A stretch of 64,000 nt of DNA from Candidatus Methylophosphatis haderslevensis (GCA_016711925.1 JADJSA010000001.1:496001-560000); one strand, 5' to 3'; counted from the stretch's first letter, positions 49,423 to 58,049 are shown. Numbers and translations are program-made. Notes: generated from the sequence alone by a model not told the origin.

Positions 49423-49453
49423 GTATCCGGTGTGCGCTTCACGCACACCGGAT
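49423..49453 (-). promoter_or_regulatory. Perfect 13-bp hairpin between subunit gene and downstream genes
   Basis: TATCCGGTGTGCG, a 5-base loop, then CGCACACCGGATA. It follows the amyloid-like gene stop by 30 bases and has no T-tract. It is probably an mRNA-stabilising or attenuating hairpin that keeps the structural subunit in excess of the export genes. Confidence 0.65.
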
Positions 49454-49482
49454 AGCCGGTGCCATGGTGCTGCCTCGAACGC

Positions 49483-49926
49483 TTACTGGGCGTTGCCGAC
49501 GTTGACCGCTTGGGTGTTCAGTGCGCCGGACTGCTTGACCGTCATGTTGGTCGACACGACCTTGCTGCTGCCGCCGTTCTTGGCGTTGCCGATGCGCACG
49601 GTCTGCGAGTTCAGGGCACCGGACTGCTTGATGTTGGTGTCCTTGATATCGACATCCGACTTGCCGCCGTTCGCTGCGTTGCCGATTTCGACACGCTGGG
49701 TGTTGAGTGCACCGGACTGCTTGACATTCAGGTTCTTCGAACGCACGTAGGACTTGCTGTTGGCGCCGCTGGCGTTGCCGATATCGACGCGCTGGCTGTT
49801 CAAGGCGCCGGACTGCTTGACGGTGGTGTCCTTCAGATCGACATCGGTCGAAGCCGGCGCGGCGAACGCGCTGGCAGCGGCGAAGGCGATGAGCGAAACA
49901 GCGGCGGACTTGATGATTGCTTTCAT
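49483..49926 (-). CDS. Secreted amyloid-like repeat protein
   Basis: A 147-residue protein: signal peptide MKAIIKSAAVSLIAFAAASAFA, then four imperfect repeats of 31-32 residues filling the mature chain. KQSGALN begins at residues 37, 69, 100 and 131, each followed by (S/T)QxVx(I/V)GNA. Spaced Gln, Gly and Asn, with alternating Val/Ile/Thr, recall the curlin repeat (QxGxxN) and predict a stacked beta-solenoid or amyloid. It is highly Asn/Gln/Gly/Ser-rich with no cysteine. A CsgG-like lipoprotein and an OmpA protein flank it. I know no name for this exact family; functional amyloid is inference. Confidence 0.8.
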   Translation of the reverse strand: MKAIIKSAAVSLIAFAAASAFAAPASTDVDLKDTTVKQSGALNSQRVDIGNASGANSKSYVRSKNLNVKQSGALNTQRVEIGNAANGGKSDVDIKDTNIKQSGALNSQTVRIGNAKNGGSSKVVSTNMTVKQSGALNTQAVNVGNAQ

Positions 49927-50022
49927 TTTCTGAACTCCTTGCTAAGTGGGTAGATTGACTGCTCGTTTAACTACGTGTTGGCTTGCGACAGCCTTCCATT
50001 CCATTCAAGTGGATTGGATTCC

Positions 50023-50661
50023 TTACAGCGCCGCGCGGAACTGCACGCGACGATTCTCCGGTGCGAACGGGTTGTCCCGGACCAGCGGATCGAATTTGCC
50101 CCTGCCGACGACCCGGAAACTGCTTGCCGGCAGTCCGTGACGCAGCACCAGATAGTTCTTTACCGACTCGGCGCGGCGACGCGACAGGAGCAGGTTGTAA
50201 TCGGCGGCGCCCGCCGCGTCGGTATGCCCTTCGATTACGATGCCGATCTGCTTGCCGGCCAGCCGGATGCCCTCGGCCACGGCATCGAGTGCCTCGAACA
50301 TCTCGGGCTGAATCTCGGCCGAGTTGAACGGAAACTGCACCTGCAGCGCGAACGATGTGGCTTCGCCGGTCTGACGTGACGGCGCGGGTTCCTTCGCGAT
50401 GCGTTCGATTTCCTTGTGCGACGGCTTGGCTTCGCTCTCGCCGCCTTCCGGCAGCAGCTTGAGGCCGCGGGTGCGGATCGGCGCCGCACCCGATTCCTCG
50501 ACGCTTTGCACCGAATCGCCGCGCAGCATGCGTGCGACATCCTGCGGCGAGGGCTTCTCGCCCTGGCGGTAGAGCATCACGTCGCCCGCCAGCGCAGTTC
50601 CAGCCGCGGCCAGCAATGCCAAGATCAGCATCGTGGGGCGCAAAGTTTTCAGATTGTTCAT
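50023..50661 (-). CDS. OmpA-family outer-membrane/peptidoglycan-linking protein
   Basis: A 212-residue protein with a signal peptide (PTMLILALLAAAGTALAGD) and a C-terminal OmpA domain. Peptidoglycan-binding residues are in VIEGHTDAAGAADYNLLLSRRRAESVKNYL and DNPFAPENRRVQF. There is no N-terminal barrel; residues 25-100 are a polar linker. ATG 50661 is preferred since GAGG lies six bases upstream. It heads the leftward amyloid-like cluster, 96 bases before the repeat-protein gene. Confidence 0.86.
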   Translation of the reverse strand: MNNLKTLRPTMLILALLAAAGTALAGDVMLYRQGEKPSPQDVARMLRGDSVQSVEESGAAPIRTRGLKLLPEGGESEAKPSHKEIERIAKEPAPSRQTGEATSFALQVQFPFNSAEIQPEMFEALDAVAEGIRLAGKQIGIVIEGHTDAAGAADYNLLLSRRRAESVKNYLVLRHGLPASSFRVVGRGKFDPLVRDNPFAPENRRVQFRAAL

Positions 50662-51227
50662 GTTCATCCTCGCCAAAAATTCGTTTGCACTATTGCCTTG
50701 TTTCTCGCTTTGCTTCTCGTCTTGCTTCGTGCCCTGATTTGTTCTTCTTGCTTTGTTGTCTGCGGACTGCAGCGGTCTTGTTTCCTGTTGCCGCCTTTCC
50801 CGTCTTGGCTTCTGACCTCTCTGCTGTTTGCTGCCAGCTTCCGACTTTGCTGTTCCTGACCTTGTGGCATTCCGATCGCGTGTTTCTTTGCCCCGGGTGC
50901 CTTTGTGTTTTGTTGCGTGTTGCGATGGAGTGAATTCTCCGCTTTCCAGCCCGGCGAACAATTCAACCGTTGGGTTAGACCCATGACCGACGTGGTTTCC
51001 CGACACCATGCCGGCAGCCCTGCCGGGCAACCCCTGCCAACCAACCGCCTTTCAGAGGGAAATCCGCTCCTTCTGCCGGGATCGCGAGGGTGTGGCGAGG
51101 AGCCTCGATCCCACCGTTTCCAGGTGCCGCGTCTGCGCATTCCGGTCCATCGCCCGTAGTAGGACCGACGGCCTAATCCCCTTCCGACGTCCTGTCGAAG
51201 CCGTCGAAACGCACCCGAATCAGTGAT
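50662..51227. other. Leader region with a strand-biased purine tract upstream of the OmpA gene
   Basis: From about 50675 to 50935 the + strand is strongly pyrimidine-biased, with recurring CTTGCTT, CTTTGCTTCT and TTTGTTG units, so the leftward transcript would begin with a long A/G-rich leader. The open frame through it encodes a Lys/Arg/Gln/Glu-rich chain that looks non-coding. Bases 50936-51227 hold nothing I can name. Confidence 0.55.
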
Positions 51228-51299
51228 TTGCAGCGAACCCGGAACCGATCCCGCGGCGAACCTGTCGAATCGCTGCCAGCCACGACGGTAACGATCGAA

Positions 51300-51752
51300 T
51301 TGTCCGACTCCCGCCAGATCCCGATTCCCCGAGCCCCCTTGTGGCTGGGGCTAGCCGGGCTTATTCCGTTCTTCGGCATGCTGGCGCTGGCGGCGGGTGC
51401 CGATGGGCCGCAACGCACGGTGCGCCTCTTCTATCTGGCCAGCTACGGCGCGATCATCCTGAGCTTCGTCGGCGCGTTGCACTGGGGCGTGGCGATGATG
51501 CTCACCCGCGACAGCGATACCGATCGCTGGAAGCTGATGACCTGGAGTACGGTGCCGGCGCTGATCGGCTGGGCCACGCTGCCCTTGCCGCCGCACCCGG
51601 CTTTCCTCGTGCTGATCGCGGCCTACTGGATGCACTTCGCGATGGACCGCACGCTGGCGAAGCGCTACGGCGTGCCCGGCTGGTACCTGCCGCTGCGGCT
51701 GATCCTCACCTGCGGCGCAACGGCGTGCCTGGCCCTGGGCCTGCTTTTCTAG
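51300..51752 (+). CDS. DUF3429-family membrane protein
   Basis: A protein of about 150 residues with five hydrophobic helices (LWLGLAGLIPFFGMLALAAG, LASYGAIILSFVGALHWGVAM, STVPALIGWATLPL, FLVLIAAYWMHFAMD, LRLILTCGATACLALGLLF). GALHWG and YWMHF are family features. No ATG is available; TTG 51300 (LSDSRQIPIPRAP) is my choice, but TTG 51228 also keeps the frame open. It overlaps the convergent amidohydrolase stop by four bases. Function unknown. Confidence 0.7.
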   Translation: MSDSRQIPIPRAPLWLGLAGLIPFFGMLALAAGADGPQRTVRLFYLASYGAIILSFVGALHWGVAMMLTRDSDTDRWKLMTWSTVPALIGWATLPLPPHPAFLVLIAAYWMHFAMDRTLAKRYGVPGWYLPLRLILTCGATACLALGLLF

Positions 51753-52933
51753 GCGTCCGAGAGCACGCGCTCGACCAGCCGCACCCAGTAGGTTGCGCCG
51801 AGAGCGATGATTTCGTCATTGAAGTCGTAATGCGGATTGTGCAGCATGCAGTTCGAACCACCCAGGTTACCGTCACCGCCGTTGCCGATCCATACGTAGC
51901 AGCCCGGTTTGACCATCAGCATGAACGAAAAATCCTCGGCACCCATGCTGGGCAGCATGTCGCCGCGCACGTTCTCTGCACCGACCAGCGACGCGGCGAC
52001 TTCGCGGCATAACTCGGCCTCGGCCGCCGAATTGATGGTGGGCGGATAGCCGCGTTCATAGTCGAGCGCGATGCGCGCGCCGAAGCTTGCCCCAATCCCG
52101 TCGCATACGCGCCGCATCGCCGACTCGCACAAATCCTGCACCTCGGGCTTGAAGGTGCGCACGGTGCCACGCAGCAGCGCCAGCTCGGGAATCACGTTGT
52201 AGGCTTCGCCGGCATGGAACTGGGTGACGCTGAGCACCGCGCTGTCCACCGGATGGACATTGCGCGCGACGACGCTCTGCAGCGCCTGCACCAGCGCGCT
52301 GCCGGCGAGCACCGGGTCGACACCCTGGTGGGGCATCGCGGCGTGCGCACCCTGGCCGCTCACCGTAATTTCAAACTCGTCGGCGCCGGCCATCATCGGC
52401 CCGGCCATCACCGCGAACTGGCCGACCGCCAGGCCGGGCCAGTTGTGCATCCCAAACACCGACTCGACCGGAAAGCGCTCGAACAGGCCCTCCTCGACCA
52501 TCACCCGCCCGCCCGCCTCGCCCTCCTCGGCCGGCTGGAAGATGAACACCACCGTGCCGTCGAACTGGCGCGTCGCGGCCAGAAATTCGGCGGCACCAAG
52601 CAACATCGCGGTATGGCCGTCGTGCCCGCAGGCGTGCATGCGCCCGGCATTGCGCGAGCAGTGCTCGAAACTGTTGCGCTCCTGGATCGGCAGCGCATCC
52701 ATGTCGGCCCGCAGTCCGACCGCTCGCCGGCTGGAACCCGCGCGCAGCACGCCGATCACGCCGGTCTTCGCCATGCCGCGATGCACCTCGATTCCGTTGC
52801 GCTCCAGGTGGCGCGCAATCACCTCGGCGGTGCGCAGTTCGGCGAACGCCGTCTCGGGGTGGGCATGGATGTCCCGGCGAATGGCTGCCAGTCCGCTCTG
52901 GCGATCCCGGATGGCTTCGATTATCTTCATCAT
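51749..52933 (-). CDS. M20 family amidohydrolase (hippurate hydrolase-like)
   Basis: A 394-residue metallopeptidase-fold enzyme that releases amino acids from N-acyl or related amides. Metal-binding motifs are ACGHDGHTAMLLGA and FQPAEEGEAGG, with GMHNWPG and GAEDFSFML further on; the dimerisation domain follows HAAMPHQGVDP. Cys103 (MHACGHD) is a typical M20D metal ligand. The physiological substrate cannot be told. Confidence 0.92.
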   Translation of the reverse strand: MMKIIEAIRDRQSGLAAIRRDIHAHPETAFAELRTAEVIARHLERNGIEVHRGMAKTGVIGVLRAGSSRRAVGLRADMDALPIQERNSFEHCSRNAGRMHACGHDGHTAMLLGAAEFLAATRQFDGTVVFIFQPAEEGEAGGRVMVEEGLFERFPVESVFGMHNWPGLAVGQFAVMAGPMMAGADEFEITVSGQGAHAAMPHQGVDPVLAGSALVQALQSVVARNVHPVDSAVLSVTQFHAGEAYNVIPELALLRGTVRTFKPEVQDLCESAMRRVCDGIGASFGARIALDYERGYPPTINSAAEAELCREVAASLVGAENVRGDMLPSMGAEDFSFMLMVKPGCYVWIGNGGDGNLGGSNCMLHNPHYDFNDEIIALGATYWVRLVERVLSDA

Positions 52934-52989
52934 CGCGCTGCCTCCAACGGGTATTCTAGCCCGTCGCGCCCGCGCCCGCCCGAGCCCGC

Positions 52990-53892
52990 ATGAAGCTCTT
53001 TTACGCCGACCACTTCGTCCTGCCGCTGCCCGCCGGCCATCGCTTTCCGATGGAAAAATATGCCCGCCTGTGCGCGCGGCTGGCCGGCAGCGGCCACTTC
53101 GGCGCGGCGGACTTTTGCGTGCCGCCGGCAGCCGACGACGCCACGCTCGCCCTTGCCCACTGTACCGACTACGTGCGCCGGGTGACCGGCGGTTCGCTCA
53201 CCGCGCAGGAGCAGCGGCGCATCGGCTTCCCCTGGTCGCCGCAGATGGTCGAGCGCTCGCGCCGTTCCGCCGGCGCCACGCTCGCGGCCTGCCGCGCCGC
53301 GCTCGATGACGGCGTCGCCGCCAATCTGGCCGGCGGCACGCACCACGCGTTTCGCGACCGTGGCGAGGGCTTCTGCGTATTCAACGATGCCGCGATCGCC
53401 GCCTGCGCGATGCGCGTCGAGCAGCGGGTGGCGCGGGTCGCGATCATCGACTGCGACGTGCACCAGGGCAACGGCACCGCGGCGATCCTCGCCGGGGATC
53501 GCGACATCTTCACCTTCTCGATCCACGGCGCGAAGAATTTTCCGTTCCACAAGGAAACCAGCGATCTCGACATCGAACTTGCCGACGGCACCGGCGACGA
53601 CGCCTACCTCGCCGCGCTCGACCACGGGCTGGCCCGGGTATTCGCAAACTTCGACGCGCAACTGGTGATCTACCTTGCCGGCGCCGATCCGTTCGACGAC
53701 GATCGTCTCGGCCGCCTCAAGCTGACCAAGGCCGGGCTTGCCGCGCGCGATGCGCTGGTGCTGGGCGACTGCAAGACGCGCGGCATTCCGGTCGCCATCG
53801 CGATGGCCGGCGGCTATGCGCGCAACATCGACGACACGGTCGACATCCACGCCGCCACGATCCTCGCCGCGCGCGCGATGCACGCGCCATGA
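52990..53892 (+). CDS. Histone deacetylase-superfamily protein (small type)
   Basis: A 300-residue zinc amidohydrolase. HDAC signatures: GGTHHAFRDRGEGFCVFND, IDCDVHQGNGTA (metal ligands Asp and His) and YLAGADPFDDD. It starts MKLFYADHFVLPLPAGHRFP, typical of the small prokaryotic class. It deacetylates small molecules such as polyamines in some relatives. It overlaps the DUF429 gene by four bases. A second HDAC-fold gene is at 61794-62756. Confidence 0.92.
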   Translation: MKLFYADHFVLPLPAGHRFPMEKYARLCARLAGSGHFGAADFCVPPAADDATLALAHCTDYVRRVTGGSLTAQEQRRIGFPWSPQMVERSRRSAGATLAACRAALDDGVAANLAGGTHHAFRDRGEGFCVFNDAAIAACAMRVEQRVARVAIIDCDVHQGNGTAAILAGDRDIFTFSIHGAKNFPFHKETSDLDIELADGTGDDAYLAALDHGLARVFANFDAQLVIYLAGADPFDDDRLGRLKLTKAGLAARDALVLGDCKTRGIPVAIAMAGGYARNIDDTVDIHAATILAARAMHAP

Positions 53893-54737
53893 CGCCGCCG
53901 CGCATCATCGGCGTCGATTTCACCTCGGCCCCGCGCCGCGCCAAGGCCATCACCGCCGCCAGCGGCACGCTCGACGGCGACCTGCTCGGCATCGACACGC
54001 TGGCGCGCATCGAATCCTTCGCCGCGTTCGACGCATTCCTCGCTCAACCCGGCCCGTGGATCGGCGCCTTCGATTTCCCCTTCGGCATGCCGCGCGAACT
54101 GGTTCAGGACCTCGGCTGGCCCGACCCGTGGTCCGCGCTGGTAGAACACTGCGCGCACTACACCCGCGACGAGTTTCGCCGCGTGCTCGACGCCTATCGC
54201 GCCACGCGCGCCCCCGGCAACAAGTTCACCCATCGCGCCACCGACGGCCCCGCCGGCTCCAGCAGCCCGATGAAACTCGTCAACCCGCCGGTCGCCCTGA
54301 TGTTCCTCGAAGGCGCCCCGCGCCTGTTGCGCGCCAACCTGACCGTGCCGCGCATGCACGCCGGCGACCCGCAACGCATCGCCCTCGAAGCCTACCCCGG
54401 CCTGCTCGCCCGCAGGATCACCCGCGCCAGCTACAAGAGCGACAGCCGCAGCCAGCAAACCGACGCGCGGCGCAAAGCGCGAGCGCAAATCGTCGCCGGC
54501 CTCGAATGCGGCATCGACGGGTTGCGCCTCGAACTGCGCCCGCCGTTGAGTCGCGACACCCTCATCGACGACGGCAGCGCGGACAACCTCGATGCGGTGC
54601 TGTGCGCGTTTCAGGCCGGGTGGGCAGCGCTGCGTTCCGAATCGGGATATGGCTTGCCGGTGCATGTCGATCCGGTCGAGGGATGGATCGTCGGCGCCGA
54701 GAAGGGCGCCGGAGTCCAATCAGAACTTCGCGCGTAA
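53889..54737 (+). CDS. DUF429-family protein (predicted RNase H-like)
   Basis: A 282-residue protein with an N-terminal RNase H-like start (IIGVDFTSAPRRAKA) and acidic motifs FDFPFGMPRELVQ and EAYPGLLARRI, fitting the predicted nuclease family. ATG 53889 lies within the upstream HDAC stop, so the two genes are translationally coupled. No experimental role is known to me. Confidence 0.82.
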   Translation: MTPPRIIGVDFTSAPRRAKAITAASGTLDGDLLGIDTLARIESFAAFDAFLAQPGPWIGAFDFPFGMPRELVQDLGWPDPWSALVEHCAHYTRDEFRRVLDAYRATRAPGNKFTHRATDGPAGSSSPMKLVNPPVALMFLEGAPRLLRANLTVPRMHAGDPQRIALEAYPGLLARRITRASYKSDSRSQQTDARRKARAQIVAGLECGIDGLRLELRPPLSRDTLIDDGSADNLDAVLCAFQAGWAALRSESGYGLPVHVDPVEGWIVGAEKGAGVQSELRA

Positions 54738-54871
54738 GGCGGAATCTCGCAGCGCAGTCCCTTGGACGTACCCGCGATGACCACCAGAATCCCTTCCGCA
54801 GGCCTTAAACGGTCGTCTGATACCTTCCGGTGCGCGCACCGCATCTGTCTGATCGCCGAATCAGCACATGG

Positions 54872-55270
54872 TCACGAATACAGCCACCGTCGACCCAAAT
54901 ACGTCGCAAGTGAAATTGCGATCGGCAGGAGAAACAGAGCAACGGAAACCGACGATTCGGAGTAACTGACGATCGACCAATAGAGAATCTGGTGCAGATG
55001 CAAATCGGATGAAGCAACGGCCACCAGCGAGAAGCCGAGGATGGGCGTGATGCCAAGCAGCAACGCAAAAACCAGTGTTGCAGTGAAGGATCCCACCTTG
55101 AGAGCGCGAGCAAACACGACGAATAGAAGAACTGCAATCATGGGTTGATACAAGGGCTGTATTGGCACCAGAGAGGCCAACAACACGGCGGCTATTGCGC
55201 CAGACGCGATCGCGATACGACGCTTCCAGTTTTCCACGCCGCGGCTCCTTGAAAGATGATCTTTACGCAT
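54872..55270 (-). CDS. Small hydrophobic membrane protein in a lower-GC patch
   Basis: A 132-residue protein with a basic N-terminus (MRKDHLSRSRGVENWKRR) and about four hydrophobic segments: IAIASGAIAAVLLASLVPI, PMIAVLLFVVFARA, TATLVFALLLGITPILGFSL and SVSVALFLLPIAISLATYL. GC content is visibly lower than in the flanking genes, which suggests recent acquisition. No family is recognised; the start could be upstream. Confidence 0.55.
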   Translation of the reverse strand: MRKDHLSRSRGVENWKRRIAIASGAIAAVLLASLVPIQPLYQPMIAVLLFVVFARALKVGSFTATLVFALLLGITPILGFSLVAVASSDLHLHQILYWSIVSYSESSVSVALFLLPIAISLATYLGRRWLYS

Positions 55271-55849
55271 ACGCAGAGAGGGTCGGCACGCGTCGGTCGG
55301 AATAGCGCAGCGCAATCCGCCGAATCGCATGAAAGCGAATGCGGAACCCAAGCGCGCTGCATCGCACTTCGGGTTGCGCACCATGCCGAATTCTGGCGAG
55401 ACTGAGGCGCAGTCGTCATGCGCTGAGAGCATACCGGATTCGGACGCAATCATGTCGATCGGGTGAAGGCCGGCAGCGGCGGTAGTGCTTGAACCGACGC
55501 GAAGCGATCCTGATGCGGCACCCCCATTGGCACTCCCCCTCGAAGCGGGAGGAGCCGGTGCGCCGAACGGTCGGACGCATTTTCGTTCGCGCGACTGGTC
55601 GATGCCCTGCGGGCCTCATGGATAGGCGTTCTACAGCCTGACCGCCCCACGACGCCCTATCCATTGGCCTCTTGCGACCGGCGTGCCGGAGATGCCCTAT
55701 CCACGGGGCTTCTGGCGCATCATGTGAACGTGCTGCTGCGCTTGGCGAACGGCGCGTTCGCTGCTCGACCAGCAGTTCGCAGAGCGGGCAAGCGTGGCCA
55801 GCCTGCCTTGCGGGAGGATGCGCCAATCGGGCGCGACCGTCGGCGCGAG
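55271..55849. other. Intergenic region with repeats and no clear gene
   Basis: The first 200 bases are low in GC and carry short repeated words (GAATCGCATGAAAGCGAATGC and similar). CTCCCCCTCGAAGCGGGAGGAG around 55536-55556 is a REP-like hairpin. Copy 5 of the dispersed repeat follows at 55616-55705. The open frames here are not convincing. Confidence 0.45.
55616..55705. repeat. Dispersed intergenic repeat, copy 5
   Basis: Opening arm TCATGGATAGGCGTT (from 55617) and closing arms CGCCCTATCCATTGG (55652-55666) and GATGCCCTATCCACGGGGC (55690-55708). The second closing arm suggests two overlapping or nested units. Confidence 0.6.
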
Positions 55850-56251
55850 CTATTTCAACGGATTTTCCGGTTCGCTGCCCTTGAGCGCCGCGTCGCTGCG
55901 GCAGGCCGACAGCGGCCGGGCGCGGGCGGAGACGATGCGCGCCACGTCGCGCGACTGGGCATCGGCATGGACCTTGATGCAGGCGCAACCATAGCCGGCA
56001 CTGCCGCTGCCGGTGCGGACCCATTCGGACGACTTGAAGCGCGGCCACGCGCCCCGGGCTTGATGGCCGCCCTGGATGCCGATGGTCCATTCGCCGTCGC
56101 GGTCGTGCAGCCAGGCGTTGCCGGGAGTCGGATTGTCGAACCAGCCGCAGCGCAAAACGGCCTCGGGCGCCGAGGCCGCCGCGCCGCCGCACCACGCCGC
56201 CGCAAAGAGCATCGTCGCCACAAGCAGGCGCGAACGCGGGCTTGCGCTCAT
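55850..56251 (-). CDS. Secreted DUF4087-like protein downstream of a GH19 enzyme
   Basis: A 133-residue protein with a signal peptide (SRLLVATMLFAAAWCGGAAAS). The mature part has several cysteines (LRCGWFDNPTPGN, GYGCACIKV, LSACRSD) and WLHDRDGEWTIGIQGGH, fitting the DUF4087 family. It starts inside the stop of the GH19 gene, so expression is tied to it. A periplasmic immunity role for the lysozyme-like enzyme is possible but unproven. Confidence 0.7.
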   Translation of the reverse strand: MSASPRSRLLVATMLFAAAWCGGAAASAPEAVLRCGWFDNPTPGNAWLHDRDGEWTIGIQGGHQARGAWPRFKSSEWVRTGSGSAGYGCACIKVHADAQSRDVARIVSARARPLSACRSDAALKGSEPENPLK

Positions 56252-57147
56252 GGAACGACCGCCGGTGCTGCCTGGGTGCGCCGCGCCTTGAGCAGGATGG
56301 CCTCGAACTTGCCCGCGATGGCGGCGATGTCGGCGGCGTGGTCCTGGCCGTTGACCATGCGCCGCGCGCCGGCGTAGTCGGTCGCCGTGCCATTGAAGTA
56401 CTGCGAGAATTTGTGTCCGTTGGCGAAGCCCTCGCCGGTGCTCATGCCGTGCGACATCAGCGCATAGGCGATCTCGGGGGACTTGACGAGTTCCGGGTCG
56501 GTCAGCAGGTCGAGCCCGCGGCCGATGGCGACTCCCGCCTTGGCGTAGTTCGACCACCAGGTAAGCTGCACATAGCCGCGGCCGTAGAACGCCTGCTCGG
56601 CGCCGTCGTCACCGTCATAACTTTTGGTCGCGGCGCCGCCGTCCGTGGTGCCCATCACCGCGCCCTTGGTCAAAGCCGTGACAATTCCCGCCGCGCTCAC
56701 CTTGAACTGGTCGCCATCCTGTTCGGTGATGCGCACGCTGCCGTCGGCCTGAACGCTCACCTTCACCGGCTCGTGGTACTTGCGCCCCTTGCCGTGGCCC
56801 ACTTCGTCGACCGGCGCCATGGTCATCAGCCACTTGCGTTCCTTGAGGATTATCGGTGCCTTGGTCTTCTTGTCGAGCAACGGCTGACCTTTCTTGTTGA
56901 GCGCCGGGCGGGTGACGGTGGTCGGCGAGGTGGTTTCCCACATCGTGGTGGCCAGGATGTAGGCGGCCCAGCGCACATCGTTGATCGACGCGTCGGCTTC
57001 GATCAGGCCCAGCAGCACCAGCGTGTCCGGCATCGCGGCGGCGGAGTAGCGCGCGCTCTTGGAAAACTGGCTGGCGAACTCGGCCTGGAACACGGCCCGG
57101 TCGATGCCGCCGGCCATCCGGTAGTCAGGGAGTTTCGGTGCTGCCAT
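56248..57147 (-). CDS. Glycoside hydrolase family 19-like (chitinase/lysozyme-fold) protein
   Basis: A 299-residue protein without signal peptide. GH19-like blocks: WAAYILATTMWETT (with a candidate catalytic Glu), FYGRGYVQLTWWSNYAKAG and the C-terminal MVNGQDHAADIAAIAGKFEAIL. A central insert of about 90 residues (LNKKGQPLLDKKTKAPIILK and after) separates the halves. Likely cuts peptidoglycan or chitin; lack of a signal peptide fits an endolysin or a secretion-system effector. No phage or T6SS genes are seen in the window. Confidence 0.72.
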   Translation of the reverse strand: MAAPKLPDYRMAGGIDRAVFQAEFASQFSKSARYSAAAMPDTLVLLGLIEADASINDVRWAAYILATTMWETTSPTTVTRPALNKKGQPLLDKKTKAPIILKERKWLMTMAPVDEVGHGKGRKYHEPVKVSVQADGSVRITEQDGDQFKVSAAGIVTALTKGAVMGTTDGGAATKSYDGDDGAEQAFYGRGYVQLTWWSNYAKAGVAIGRGLDLLTDPELVKSPEIAYALMSHGMSTGEGFANGHKFSQYFNGTATDYAGARRMVNGQDHAADIAAIAGKFEAILLKARRTQAAPAVVP

Positions 57148-57347
57148 GTCTGCGTCTCCAGTTGGTTGTCAGTTGCATTCATTTTCCCACAGACCGTTGC
57201 GCGCCGGGGCGCCCTGCCGCGCAGGAGCGCCGCGAAACCGCGACGGCGAACTTCAAGAATCTTTACACTGCGTACATCAGCCGGTTGCATCCGGCGCGCA
57301 TGATGCACGCCATCGCAATCTGCGAGAACACACAAAGGAGCAACACC

Positions 57348-57908
57348 ATGAAGTTCGCAAGTCTGTTCGATGCCAGCCGCCGCAACTCGCGGGTACGCAA
57401 GGTACTGATCGGCGGCGCCGCCGCCACGCTGCTGGGCATCGGCGCGCTCGCGGCGCACGCCCAACCTGGCGGGATGATGGGGGGAATGGGCGGACTGGGT
57501 GGCCACATGGGCGGCCACTGCGGCCCCGGCTTCGCCGGCGACCCGGCGCAGATGGGCGAGCGCATGCTGGGGCGCATCGACCACATGCTCACCCGCGTCG
57601 GCGCATCCGACGATCAGAAGACCCGCATCAAGGCGATCGCCAAGAGCGCAATGACCGATCTGGCCCCGCTGCGCACGCAGAGGGCGGATCTGCACAAGCA
57701 GATGCACGATGCATTGGCCGCACCGGTCCTCGACAAGGCCAAACTCGCCGACCTGCACGCGCAGCAGTCGCAATTGATGGAAAAAACCAGCGCGCGCATG
57801 CACGAAGCGATGATCGCCGCCGCCGAGATTCTGACGCCCGAGCAGCGCAAGGCGATGGCCGAGCGCATGGGCCGGCGCGGCATGCGCGGCATGGCCCCGC
57901 AAGGCTGA
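57348..57908 (+). CDS. Spy/CpxP-like periplasmic protein (LTXXQ-type)
   Basis: A 186-residue periplasmic chaperone or metal/stress sensor. Signal peptide up to AAHAQ (the track of basic SRRNSRVRKVL precedes the hydrophobic core). A Gly/Met/His-rich stretch (GGMMGGMGGLGGHMGGH) may bind copper or another metal. LTPEQRKAMAERM matches the LTxxQ motif and the rest is helical. AAAGGAG lies at 57334-57340, just before the ATG. A response regulator and a sensor kinase follow, as in Cpx systems. Confidence 0.85.
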   Translation: MKFASLFDASRRNSRVRKVLIGGAAATLLGIGALAAHAQPGGMMGGMGGLGGHMGGHCGPGFAGDPAQMGERMLGRIDHMLTRVGASDDQKTRIKAIAKSAMTDLAPLRTQRADLHKQMHDALAAPVLDKAKLADLHAQQSQLMEKTSARMHEAMIAAAEILTPEQRKAMAERMGRRGMRGMAPQG

Positions 57909-58049
57909 CACCCGCCTCGCGAAAGCGTTGCGACGCGTTCCTTCTTGTCCGGCTTGCCGCACGCCCGCTCCGGGTGTGCGGCGCTTTTTCATGTTGTCCC
58001 TGCGCGGCGATGAAATGATCGCCGGACGCCCCGCCGGCCACGCCCTGCC

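Noticed and set aside
50664..51030. A Lys/Arg/Gln/Glu-rich open frame leading into the OmpA gene
   Set aside because: It comes from the purine-biased tract; the OmpA start with signal peptide and ribosome-binding site is at 50661.
56248..57147. Prophage lysis cassette
   Set aside because: There is no holin, spanin or structural phage gene in the flanks; only the lysozyme-fold enzyme and one secreted protein are present.
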